Part shown: piece by piece, positions 23,976-34,547 of the stretch
Layout of the letters: each line of letters opens with the position of its first letter
How positions within the stretch are numbered: position 1 is the stretch's first letter
Assembly: GCA_014621425.1 (NCBI GenBank)
Contig: JAANBB010000021.1
Location: 202,266 to 266,265 of the forward strand
Direction: 5' to 3'
DNA from: Cylindrodendrum hubeiense
Lineage: Eukaryota; Ascomycota; Sordariomycetes; Hypocreales; Nectriaceae
Length of the DNA stretch: 64,000 bases
The notes under the pieces: model-generated
What the model saw: only the letters and a program-made list of their open reading frames with translations
What the model was told of the DNA's origin: nothing
Databases searched by the model: none
Translations under genes and position numbers: made by a program

Positions 23976-25555
23976 TCACAAGTCGAGCCCCAAATTAACG
24001 TGCACCGACTTGATCTGCATATATGCCTCCAATCCTGCCTCTCCCAGCTCCCGCCCAATCCCGCTTTGCTTCATCCCGCCAAATGGCACCCGAAAGTCTG
24101 AGTCTGTTGACGAGTTGACCCATACCATGCCGGCATCGAGCTGCGTGGATACTCTGTGCCACCGCTTGATATCCTTGGTGAAAATCGATGCAGCCAAGCC
24201 GAACTCGGTTTCATTGGCCATGCGAATTGCCTGGTCTTCTTCGTCGAAGGAGGATATAGCGGCAAACGGTCCGAATATCTCTTCACGGTAGATGGCCATG
24301 GATGATGAAACATTTGAGAATACCGTCGGCTGCATGAAAAATCCTTCCTCCCCGCACGCCTGGCCACCTGTCTCCAGCTTGGCACCCTCCTTCTCGGCTC
24401 CCTTTGCATAGCAAAGGATTTTTTCTAAATGTGCCTTGGTGATTTGAGGTCCTTGAAAAGTATCCTTGTCGAAAGGATCCCCCACCTTGTGCGCCTCAAC
24501 AAGTTCAACAAACCTCTTGGTAAACCGCTCATGCACTCCTGATTGTACTAGCAGTCTAGAATTGCCGGTGCAAATCTGTCCCTGATTACTCATGATGCCG
24601 CAATGAGCCCACCGTGCTGCTTGTTCGATGTCGGCATCATTGAAAACGATCAGAGGTGACTTCCCGCCTGTTTCGAGGGTAACCTTCTTTAATGTAGATG
24701 CTGCAACTTGTTGGATTAACCGACCCGTTACCGTTGATCCAGTGAATGCAATTTTGGCCACATCGGGATGTGTGGCTAGTGCATGACCTGCAGTCTTGCC
24801 ATATCCATTGACGATATTAATCACACCAGGAGGAAAGCCTGCGCGAACAACAAGCCCTGCCACATAAAGCATCGACAGCGGTGTCTGCTCGGCCGGTTTT
24901 AATACTATCGTATTCCCGGTAGCAAGAGCCGGACCAAGCTTCCACGCCGCCATCAAAATTGGGTAATTCCAAGGGATGATTTGGCCGCAAACTCCGATTG
25001 GCTGCTTGATCGTGTATGCAAACTTTTTCGAGTGTGTTGGAATCGTTTGGCCGTGAAGCTTGTCGGCCCAACCAGCGTAGTAGCGGATACAGCCGAGGGC
25101 AGCAGGCAACTCGAGACCGACGACGGAAGCATAGGGCTTGCCGCCATTCCACGACTCCAAGGTTGCCAGTATCTCGCTGTCTTTCTCCATAAGATCTGCA
25201 AGTTTGTTCATCAAGGCCCCTCGTTCAGAGCCAGAAATGTCGCGCCATGACGGGCTGTTAAGCGCTGTTCGTGCAGCTGTCACGGCGCGGTCGACATCGT
25301 TCGAGTTCGCTGCCTCAACGTGGCATATTTCAACTTCGGTGCTAGCACGATGTCAGCTTTAGAACTCTCAAGCCTCTTTTTCACCATCATCCTCCATCAG
25401 TGTTACATCCGGGGTACTGACGCTGGATCAACTGGGCGAAGAGTCTCATTACCAATCGACGAAACAAACTCGTTATTGATGAAGAGCCCACTGTTCAAAG
25501 ACACCTCTCGACCGTTTGGTGCCGTAAGGCTAATTTGGAGCTTTGATTTGGTCAT
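23976..25555 (-). CDS. NAD(P)-dependent aldehyde dehydrogenase
   Basis: Two exons, 25407-25555 and 23976-25341; 504 aa. Exon 1 gives the family N-terminus (LFINNEFVSSIGNETLRPVDPAS) and joins in phase to EVEICHVEAAN using a GTAACA donor. Active-site residues are present: Asn175 in IIPWNYPIL, Glu273 in TLETGGKSP and Cys307 in NQGQICTGNSR. Other marks are IAFTGSTVTGR (coenzyme binding), FGPFAAISSF and FGGMKQSGIGRELG. Role: oxidation of an aldehyde to the acid, plausibly the aldehyde released by the neighbouring FAD amine oxidase; the link is inference. Its upstream region carries two AACCGGT words. The donor is the only one I found that keeps phase. Confidence 0.93.
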
Positions 25556-26518
25556 GGTGACAATTGATTGATACCATGGATTGGTTAAGGGGCAAGAAAT
25601 GAAGAACGAACATCGACGTCGGCAGCTTTACAAGTACAGCAATGTCCCCGAAGTATTTGGCAAGAGTAAGATCTGTTATCTCCCGTAATGAAAACCTTAA
25701 TGGTTGAATATCTCCTCAACTGAACTGTGCATCGCCCCATCGCAATTGCTTGTTTGCTTCTCGAGCTGGCTTAGCCGTGATTCCGAATCGGGCGGGAGAT
25801 TAATAGCTCTAGAGCAATGAATCCCACTTGCGATCAGATCAAGTTAGTGCTCTTTTCCTAAAATGGTTAGGATGGACATGGGGAGAGAGGAAGAGGGCAA
25901 GGCTTTGTCAACCGGTCAATTAAACCGGTGAGTATTGACACATCGCGTGAATAATTATGGTACAAGGAATGAGGGGTCTACTCTACTCCTCCTGTATCTG
26001 GGCTTTGCCTGACGCCAGTCTGTCAGCTTTGATAGCAAGCATTAAAGGCAATTAACGCAATGCGGCCTCTACTGTAACGTTGCACGAGACATCTGTGTGG
26101 GACCGGCGTGATTGCCAGAAAACCTCCGGCTTATCATTGTCGACTGAGTGCAGCCTAACCCACTATCTAGTGTCCCGATAATAATCCTATCTCTATGTAA
26201 TAGTGTAAACCATGGGAAATAACTCGCTTTTGAACTACCAGACGGAATCATTATCAATAAGGAGTTATATTTTGTAGGCGATACCGTTTTTGTGAGATAA
26301 ATGTATATCTCTCTTCTCTATACCATAGAATCTCTCACGTAAAAGGAAAGGAAGACACAAGCTGCTTTTCTGCAAAGCCTTGCTACAAGCTTCGATCCTC
26401 TTTTTGTCAAGTAGGCTCACGCATGCTTGCGACCACATCTAAGGGCAATACTGTTAGTAAACTCGAACGCTAACTTCATTTTATCCATGATCAAGGCTCA
26501 ATTATTTATTAACTTTCT
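25556..26518. other. Intergenic region upstream of ALDH gene
   Basis: About 0.96 kb with no supported gene. It holds the paired AACCGGT words at 25910-25930. Confidence 0.5.
25910..25930. promoter_or_regulatory. Paired AACCGGT candidate operator (ALDH promoter)
   Basis: AACCGGTCA at 25910-25918 and AAACCGGTG at 25922-25930, about 355 bp upstream of the ALDH start. ACCGGT is itself a palindrome. The words resemble the sites before the other cluster genes. Confidence 0.4.
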
Positions 26519-27425
26519 TTATTTTACCAAAGTGCCAAAGACATGTGGGACCATTTCGTCCTTGGACTCGTCTGGTGGCTGCACCAAATCAATATTTTGC
26601 CAATGACTAATTTCCTCCAGAGTCTTGCCAGTCGGACGACAAAGTCGACAGCCACCAATCATGTATTTCCAGAAGAAATCCGTAAATCCTATTCACACGT
26701 CAAACCATAATCCCAGTGTGCTTGAAGACAGGGGGTTGCTTCTTACCCTGAAAATACGGGACCACAGTCCCGTACTCTGCGCGGACGTGTTCATACACAT
26801 ACCATCGACCACCCTTTTTGAGGTAGTTGTATAATAGCCGAACATTCTTCTCTGGCTCTGGAATGCTGCACAAACACTGAACTGTGACAATGCAGTCCAC
26901 GGTCCCAGGTTCGATGTGGGTACCCCATGCTGTCGGATTGTTGAGGTCCTCGATGCCCACGGGCACCACCTCATACGTACCATCGAGTCCCGACTCCTTT
27001 ACGCGTTGTTGTAATGCTGCGGCCGATTGGGCATTTGGCTCTACGCCGTATATCTTACTCAGAGGCGGGGCGCTGCTGCCACTCCTCTTTGTGCGTTCTG
27101 CGATCGTGGCGAACACGTCTACCCACATGCCGCTGCCGGCTCCGATCTCTAGCACGATGCCCTCAACCGGCTGGCCGACGACTTCTTCGTAGATGTGTCC
27201 CTCGCGGACTCGGCCCTCGAGTAGTGCGAGGACTCTCATCTCCGCGTTGGCCTTGACGCCCGGTGCGATGTGAGCCCAGAAATTTGCGAACCATGTTCCG
27301 TGGAAAGCGGGCCACGAGGTCAAGGTGCGGAAATCACCTGATGTGAGTAGTTTGAGAGCGGTACTGAAAAAGTACCAGGCAGAGATGCTCATCAACATCC
27401 AGGGCCGAAGAAGTCGAAAGAGCAT
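26519..27425 (-). CDS. SAM-dependent methyltransferase (METTL7-like)
   Basis: Two exons, 26747-27425 and 26519-26688; 282 aa. A short N-terminal hydrophobic segment (MLISISAWYFF region) suggests membrane association. Motif I is VLEIGAGSGMWVDVFA, followed by a GVEPNAQS acidic loop, then TVDCIVTVQCLCSIPEP and LKKGGRWYVYEHV. Exon 2 supplies FTDFFWKYMIGGCRLCRPTGKTLE, which matches the end of the METTL7-type lipid/thiol methyltransferase-like fold, and the ATG at 27425 gives a complete protein. The substrate is unknown. It lies between the catabolic block and the small secreted-protein pair and need not belong to either. Confidence 0.83.
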
Positions 27426-28137
27426 GACGGCGTTTGACGTCTTTCGGACGAGGTAATTAGGATAACATATGCAGAGGAGCGTTCTTGAATGTGCTCATAG
27501 CCATTTTAAGGCATTTTTGTATCCCGGTCTCGGATGAGGTGCCTGGAGTCTCTCGGCGACTAAGCTACACGCCGCTGTGCTTCAATTGGATGATGTACCT
27601 GGAGGCTCTCGGCGACTAGGCTTGCATGCCGCTGTGCCCCGGTTGGATGGTGTCCCTGGGAGACTCCAAAGTTTGCGTTTGATTGGCTACACAACTGGGG
27701 CGCGGAAAGCGACGGCCTAAAGCTTTGACTAGCTGCCGATTCTGTGACACCATCTTCACCTGTCGCTGTTGAATTGCAAACTATACAGGACTGTGGGCCC
27801 CAAAGGTTCCAAGTAGTGATGTGTGATGGTTTCTAGCATACAATAAAAAGCTTATATTGTAATTCCCTTCTATAATCTAGGAGTTTGTCGACCTCACCTG
27901 TACACAAACCTCCCTACGACGCGATGACTTATTGATATGACCTTGCACATATGCCGTTGATTCACCTGAGGGGACACGTACGCAATCCTCCACAATTATC
28001 CCAACCTCCGATGCGAACTTCCTATATGTCATAGTCTTGGTTCCAGGAGCCCGAACCCAGCACGTTTCATGATGCTTGCCAAGTTGTGCTCAAGGAGTTT
28101 ATTTTTTTTCGAGCCTTCTGTAAGCTTCCAGGTAGTC
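27426..28137. other. Intergenic region with a tandem duplication
   Basis: About 0.7 kb, no supported gene. It contains the 56-bp tandem repeat listed below. Confidence 0.5.
27542..27665. repeat. 56-57-bp tandem repeat, about 2.2 copies
   Basis: Units begin CCTGGAG at 27542 and 27598, with a partial third near 27655. The stretch TCTCGGCGACTA is kept in both full units; the rest differs mainly by transitions. Confidence 0.65.
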
Positions 28138-28623
28138 TTAATACTCCGCGCGAGCCTTACTCCGACACTGTGGCGTGTACTTCGCCCGCCTTTCCAAGCC
28201 CGGCTGATAGGTGTCTAATAGGTCCACGAGCATTTGTAACAGATCGTACCCGGGGTCGTCGGTATTGGCAAGGCCACTTCGTAGTGTTTTATTCGTGGCA
28301 GCGAGGCGGTCGTCGTCTTCATCAAGATATCTTTCCATTTCTGCAACAACCAATTCATCGATAGACACGCCGATTGATCTGACGATGTCTATGCCTGACA
28401 GATTTTTCCCGATCTGACCATCAAAAGCATACCCCTCCCTAATAGCCTGTCCAAGATATCCATTGGCATACATCTCCATATAGTTGAACACGGCAGAAGC
28501 GTTGGTAGCCAAAGCCGCACTGGTCATAGAGCAATTCCAATCATTCTTTGCGATGTCGAGAAAGAGTACATCTTCGGCAGATGCTATCGAAATGAGGGCG
28601 CATAAAAATAAAAAGGGCAGCAT
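28138..28623 (-). CDS. Small secreted protein, member 1 of a tandem pair
   Basis: Single exon, 161 aa from the ATG at 28623; the frame runs on upstream but the signal peptide begins here. MLPFLFLCALISIASA followed by ED is a good signal peptide. The mature part has few Cys, one short acidic run (YLDEDDDRL) and a conserved block GYLGQAIREGYAFDGQIG. It pairs with the gene at 29073-29561: shared are GQAIRExYAFDGQ, an EDDDRLxATxxxxxxxL stretch and NTDDPG. I do not recognise the family. A candidate secreted effector or surface protein; this rests on the signal peptide, size and paralogy only. Confidence 0.7.
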   Translation of the reverse strand: MLPFLFLCALISIASAEDVLFLDIAKNDWNCSMTSAALATNASAVFNYMEMYANGYLGQAIREGYAFDGQIGKNLSGIDIVRSIGVSIDELVVAEMERYLDEDDDRLAATNKTLRSGLANTDDPGYDLLQMLVDLLDTYQPGLERRAKYTPQCRSKARAEY

Positions 28624-29072
28624 ATTGTCGGTATTTGGAAAGAGATGGTTTAATCTGTAAAAGTAACTGTGGCTAACTTGAAGAGTAAGGAAGTAGACAT
28701 TCACGGATTTATATCTTCTCACCAGTTTGCTATTTACAGCTCAGGCCGCAATAACTGCTTATGAATAATATTCATTTAAAGGGTCATTTCATTTTTCGTA
28801 TAATGAGTGTAAATGGATCCATGTCTGGCATGACTTTAATCCAGAACCAACATAACTTGCAAATCAACCAGCATCCATGTAAATTAATCATTTCATATCT
28901 CATACACCTTTCTTTAATACTTCCACTCGGTTCTATTATTGCACTTCTCTTAGAAAAACTACATTGACTTTACGTAAATAGTTCTAATAAAAGAATCGCC
29001 GGCTAATATAGCTCAATCACACTGCCATGTCTGAATCTTCAACTTGAGACTCTAAGTCGGGGTTGAAGACTA
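28624..29072. other. Spacer between the tandem small-protein genes
   Basis: About 450 bp, AT-rich, no supported gene. It is the promoter region of the 28138-28623 gene. Confidence 0.5.
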
Positions 29073-29561
29073 TCACTCCTCGAACAGAATGCCCATCAAA
29101 CGGTCAACCTTTTCAAGGTCCAGCTCATTATTCTCTAAAAACCTCAACAATTTAACCCTGGTTGCTCTCTTGCGCCGGACCGCGGGAGGGTCCGCATCCA
29201 ACATACTGATTATTGTACGAACAAGCTCTCTACCGGGATCGTCGGTATTTTCAAGTGACTGAGTCACGACCACTTTTGTAGCCTCAAGGCGGTCGTCATC
29301 CTCTTCGAGATACTCTTGCAAATCGCTAATAACAAGTTGGTTGATAGTCATTCCGGTACCCTTAACGATACCATCCCGGCCGACCTGGCCATCGAAGGCA
29401 TAGCGTTCTCGAATCGCTTGGCCAATAAAACCCTGGTCGAGTGCCTCAAAATATCGCTGCACTGCACCACGGTCCCTCGCGCTTCGTACCACACCGTTTT
29501 TCCAGTCCCAGTTGGATACATCGGTGAAACATAATAAAGTGGAAGCCCTTGGAATAAGCAT
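29073..29561 (-). CDS. Small protein, member 2 of the tandem pair, lacking a signal peptide
   Basis: Single exon, 162 aa from the first ATG at 29561. It aligns with the upstream paralogue from about residue 6 onward: FIGQAIRERYAFDGQVG, YLEEDDDRLEAT, NTDDPGRELV. The N-terminus (MLIPRASTLLCFTD) is not a signal peptide, although the paralogue has one; upstream codons lack an ATG and give no hydrophobic leader. The C-terminus is longer and basic (RRKRATRVKLLRFL). Either it became cytosolic, a 5' exon was missed, or it is a decaying copy. Function unknown. Confidence 0.6.
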   Translation of the reverse strand: MLIPRASTLLCFTDVSNWDWKNGVVRSARDRGAVQRYFEALDQGFIGQAIRERYAFDGQVGRDGIVKGTGMTINQLVISDLQEYLEEDDDRLEATKVVVTQSLENTDDPGRELVRTIISMLDADPPAVRRKRATRVKLLRFLENNELDLEKVDRLMGILFEE

Positions 29562-30383
29562 GGCTGCCTCGGAATGTCTTTCGCGTGGGATTAATTTTGG
29601 GGGTATTTTAAAAAGGTGGATAAGGCGGACAAGCGTCTTATGGAAATTCACCTCTCCAGTCCAGGATACGACGGATTGCCTGAGATGATGTGGCTAGGAT
29701 TATTGTCGTAGAAAAAGTGGAAGGTCGACTTGATCTTTTTATGTTAGAGATGTTGGATGTCGTGAACGGATGTGGCTTGTCGTGGATGGATATTGGGTAT
29801 GATGGATAGATATTGCTTGTAGTGGACAGATGACTCGAGGTGACGTGGCCGGATTATTATTAGCGAAATTATAATCTTATATTTGAGGTGTTGGTTATCA
29901 TAGATGTATGTTGGTTGGTTATTGTGCACAAATGAGCTGAGGTGACGCGGCTGTTGTTAATGATGTGGCAAGAGGAGAACATTCGCTTAATGGGTCTTAT
30001 CAAAGGCCTTGTAAAAGGTCGTGGGACATGTTGTATTGGAGCTCCTGGCTTCTTATTTATGGCCCAGAGCCAACTCAAGGCCAAAGTCGGGCTTATCATA
30101 AACGGCTATGGTTTGCCTAAGAAATGTTGCTCCTCTGTCTATGTCCAGGGCCACATTCCTAAATCCTACTCACGTCGGAAGGTTTGGGTTCAAGATCAAA
30201 GCATTAATTGTCCAGGGCAAACGCAAGACGGTTGGGGCATGGAATATCGAGTATGCGGAAACGGTCAGGGTTGGAGGGGCTCATTGAGGATGTCAACTAG
30301 TAACAAGGCCAAACCCTTCGTCATTTGTATTAGAAAGTAGCTTCGTGTGTAGCATTAAGCACCCAGAAACTTCAAGAATATTT
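29562..30383. other. Intergenic region with loose repeats
   Basis: About 0.8 kb without a supported gene. GAGGTGACGTGGC (29836-29848) recurs with one change at 29938-29950, and GGATGGATAT/GGATAGATAT words recur between them. This looks like decayed tandem sequence. Confidence 0.4.
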
Positions 30384-32196
30384 TCAGACTGAACGGCCAT
30401 AAAATAATGCCCCAGCCCCAACAATAACGCTTGCAAAAACAGCCAGACCTGTGCCAACCCCTGGGCCTTGGGCTTTACTAGCTGCCAAGGCGTCCTCTGA
30501 CTTCCGGTACGCGAGGTCACTCCAGGCGACAAAAACACTTCGCAGCCAGTATCGGTACTGCCAGTCAGGATACATGGCAGTATTTCTCCCAGTACTTGGT
30601 TCAATAGCCCATGACGTACAGCCCGTCGCCCAGACCAGGTGTTTCGCCTTCTCTTGAACTGTCGCCAAGTCCCTCTGCTCAGCATCTGCCTTGACGTCGA
30701 CGATATCAGGCCGGGTCCAGATCGTGGGCAAGATGGATCTTCTGTCGCGAAGACCTTTGATGATGGGTTTGATGACGCGCAAAGTGAAGTTGATCTGGCA
30801 CTCAGTCGTATAGATGACGGAGAGATGACCGCTCACCGTGTTGGGGCCCATCATGACAAAGAAGTTGGGAAAACCAGAGACGCATGTTCCGAAGTAGGCC
30901 GACGAATCTCCTCCACTCACTTGGTCCCACTAATAACTCATGTTAACCCAAGACCTCAAGCATGGTTAGGGTAACTTACGTGATCGGTCAGGTCAACCCC
31001 GTTCTTGCCCTTGATTTTCATCGGGAAGAGGTACTTTTGAGTCTCAAATCCGTTTGCGAGAACGACAGCATCCGCATCAACGACCCTCCCGGACTTTGTG
31101 CGTACTCCATTCTCCAAAATCTCTTCCACTGGATCAGTGTAGACCAATTCGACATTGTCGCGATGAAGGCTCAGTAAATAATCGGTATCGTTGACACGAC
31201 GCTTGCATCCGACTTCTGTCTTCGGCACGAGAAAGTCAAGATATTTTGCGGGTGCATGTTTCCGGATGTAGTCCGATGCTTCGGTGGACCAATTTTGACG
31301 AATGCTGACCCCAGACGCGGTGATGAAACCCGGAAAGTCCCGTTCTTTCTCCCAATAGAGGCGTGCGCGGTGGATTCGCATGGCAAATGGAACCCATCGC
31401 ATCACCCATTTGAAGGAAGCCGAGTATTCCGGGTTCGGTCGTTCGGCCAGCCAGTGTGATTGCCGGCTGAATTGTGTGACCTGTTTGGCTGCTCCATCGC
31501 CCTCGCTGATAACGGGGACAACTTGGGTTGCGCTGCATCCGTTTCCTGAACAATGTCAGTTGCTTTCAGGCCACTTGAACACATGAGACTTACCAATAAC
31601 TACCACGTCCTTGCTCTTCCAGTCAAAGGAGTGGTCCCATTCGGCGGTATGGAACATGCGGCCCTTGAATTTTGACGCCCCCGGGAGCTCACACTTCTTT
31701 GGGATTGAGATGGAGCCAACTGCAGAAACGAGAATTTTGCATCTGCGTTGAGTGACCCTGGAGGTCTTCAAGTCTCGAATGGTCACCAACCACGTGCCAG
31801 AGTCTTCCTCCCAAACTGCTGATTCAACCGTAGATTGGAATCGGACATGATTGTCAACGTCGTACTTGCGCGCGATATTTTTGAAGTAGGCGTAAATCTC
31901 GGGTTGCATGGCAAACTTCTGAGACCAATTCGGGTTCAAGGCGAATGAATATGAATAGAAGTGGGATGGCACCTAAAATGGCAACGTCATCAGTATAGAG
32001 CATATTGCCTCATCGTGCTCCCACTTACATCGCATCCGCACCCAGGGTATGAGTTTAACCACCACGTCCCGCCCACTTCGTCGGATTTCTCAATGAGTTC
32101 GAAGTTTCGGGTGCCATACTGCCGGACTAACTGAATCGCCAGGCCGATGCCGGACATGCCGGCACCGATGATGAGGACGTCAACATCATGGGGCAT
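30384..32196 (-). CDS. Baeyer-Villiger-type flavin monooxygenase
   Basis: Four exons: 32029-32196, 31594-31972, 30980-31545, 30384-30929; 552 aa with all phases consistent. The FAD site is LIIGAGMSGIGLA (G11-A-G13-x-x-G16), followed by EVGGTWWLNSYPGCGCD. The Baeyer-Villiger signature FxGxxxHxxxW is exact in FKGRMFHTAEW, and the NADPH site is VVVIGNGCSATQ. The C-terminus ends in a hydrophobic tail (VGTGLAVFASVIVGAGALF) that could be a membrane anchor, which is unusual for the soluble bacterial members. Class by family: oxygen insertion next to a ketone, or related N/S oxygenation; the substrate is unknown. It is divergent from the histidine phosphatase across 0.85 kb. A TATA-like word lies at 32301-32310. 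Confidence 0.92.
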
Positions 32197-33045
32197 TGTG
32201 AAAGAGGGGTTTGGTGCAACAGCACTGTAAAGAACCGTCGGTAGTGTAATTAAGAGCTTGTGGTTTGAACAATTAGATTGAATTGTCTAGACAAGCAGCA
32301 CCATATATAGACTCTGTCGTCGTATTGTGGAGGAGGAACCCCAATTATCTGTCGGTATGGAGAACTGACTTGTCCAAATCGTGGGGAAGGTACCATACCC
32401 TCTGCCGAACGCTACTTTGCTCTTCGTTCGCAGTACGCTGTGGCTAGCCACAACGGGAATTCAAGGCGAGGCGGATCCGTTAGTGGCTCGGCTCGTTTTC
32501 CCCATCTCAGCATTCGGCAGTTGAACTAAAACGAGAAGCGGAGGAACTGGCCCACCACGACATGCCCACGTGAACGCGGAGTGGAAATATTCCCGATTGC
32601 GAGATCAAGAAACCATCATCCCGCGTGACTCCCACACGTCACGCAAGCGCTACGCTACAACGGGATACTTTGGCGTACAGAGTTGGTGGACGGCTTGCTA
32701 TTTTCGGACGCATGCGAACGCCAGTGCTTGAGCCTGGATTGACAAGCCACAGTCAATTGAACCAACAGAGCCCCTTAAATGCTTAGAAATGCCGCCTTTT
32801 CTATCTAGGAGGAGGAGTCACGCCTTGTGTAAAATTTATGGAAGGTCATCTAGGACCAAGTAAATATTTGGTGATGACTCCTCGACCTCGCCGGTGTCGT
32901 CGTATAGGTGTTCTAGTGGGGCTACGCACGCTATCGTAGCGCTGACTCCAGGGGACATCGGTGGGTTAATATAAAGGAACCATTTTCTGTCTCATTGAGC
33001 ATCAATTTTGCGTAATCCTAATACACCAAATCAACTCTAATCAGC
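32197..33045. other. Divergent promoter between monooxygenase and histidine phosphatase
   Basis: About 0.85 kb with no supported gene. TATA-type words lie at 32301-32310 (minus strand) and 32970-32975 (plus strand), one for each gene. Confidence 0.5.
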
Positions 33046-33861
33046 ATGCCCGCCACAATCCATTTGGTCCGCCATGCTCAGGGCTTCCACAATCTGTCCC
33101 GAGAAAACGAAGCAATCCATGACCCGCGTCTGACGGAGCTCGGCGAGCAGCAGTGCCAGAACCTTCGAGCTCAATTCCCGCACCACAAGCAAGTGAAGCG
33201 ACTATTTGCATCCCCGCTGAGGCGAACCCTGCAAACTTGTCTTTTGGCATTTGGACATCAGGAAACGGAAGACACTCTCCAGCAGCCCCCGGTGATCGCC
33301 ATCCCGGAGTTTCAAGAGGTGGCGGATTCGCCGTGCGACACCGGCTCCGACCCCGCCACTCTCAAACAGGAATTCGCATCTCTTGTTGACCTTCATCGCG
33401 TGTACGATGGGTGGAACTCGACATCGGAATGGCCTTCATGGTCGGCAAAGTCAGAGTCCCTGCAAGTCCGAGCAACGAAAGCCAGGCAGGTCCTCCGGGA
33501 AATGCTCCAATTTGCAGGTGACGATGATCACGTAGTCGTCGTCACCCACGGTGCGTTCCTGCATTACCTCACCAACGACTATTACGGTGTGGAACCAGCA
33601 AGAGGTAAAGGACAAATTCCAAATAAATGAAGCAGAATTAATATATTACTAGCGACTGGTTGGGAAAATACCGAGTTCCGATCCTACCACTTTTCAGATC
33701 CCGATGGCCGCGATCCAGAGGCATCGCTGATTGAGACTGAATCCAGTTGGGAGAAGCGATATGGCAAGACCCCACGCCCGACGCAGGACGACCAAGATAA
33801 GCTACAAGCGGTATTTCTTGGACAGTTGGGTGAATTCTTGATGCCTTCGGCGTCCCATTGA
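33046..33861 (+). CDS. Histidine phosphatase (phosphoglycerate-mutase-like)
   Basis: Two exons, 33046-33604 and 33653-33861, 255 aa. The catalytic RHG-type motif is LVRHAQG (His10), with LTELGEQQCQNL and LFASPLRRTLQTC after it. The second catalytic His is His168 in VVVVTHGAF. Exon 2 begins with GWENTEFRSYHF, which fits the C-terminal part of fungal family members, so the 48-nt intron is needed. It acts on a phosphomonoester; the substrate is unknown. The protein has no signal peptide, so it is probably cytosolic. A TATAAA word lies 76 bp upstream. Confidence 0.9.
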
Positions 33862-34547
33862 CGACATGCCGAGTGCGACGTGAAATCAGTGCGATTGGTC
33901 ATTAATTTGGGGAATGGAGGTTAATTGTGAAAACATAAATACAAAATTATGTTTCAGATGATCGGTTAGACATATACAGGATAGAGTAGCAAGATAAAAA
34001 TATACACGTGTTGGTAGACCTATGTCTTGCGCTTTGAGTGAGTTTCTGGAGAGTCATCGTTCCGACTGAGGCCGCTCTCGGCTCGGCAAAGTTTCCACAT
34101 CGTATCCTGTTGTGGAGCAATAATACTTCCCCACACCGGCGACCACACCGGCCTGGTCGATTACAGCTAACTTTACGCTGTGGACCCTTCGGTCGGCGAT
34201 CAAGTTCAATCTCGTCTGGGCAATGTTACCGAATGGACAACGCGTCTCCGGGTAGCATGGTCCACTGCGAGAAATGCCGTGTAACGGAATACTCTTTGCG
34301 GCCAATGGGCTCGGCGATTGCAAATGCGTCTTGTTACAAATCGGGGCATCCGACAACTGTTCCAATGCCAGCAGCGATGCTACACAGCGGTACAAGAGGA
34401 AGTTCTGCCGAGAACTTTGATCACAAGACAACGCTTCTTGCAGTTAGATTAGGCAGCAACCTTTCCTGACTGAATGATAAGATCAAGAGAAGTTGATGTT
34501 AAACAGTCAATCAAGAACTCATCTGGCAGAACTTCGGATCATTCATC
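33862..34547. other. Intergenic region before the SDR gene
   Basis: About 0.69 kb. Two overlapping open frames on opposite strands (34038-34469 and 34054-34431) have no ATG start on the minus strand and no recognised domain, so I see no supported gene. Confidence 0.4.

Noticed and set aside
34038..34469. Overlapping open frames on both strands before the SDR gene
   Set aside because: The minus-strand frame has no ATG at its start, neither has a recognised domain, and no splice model gave a better protein.
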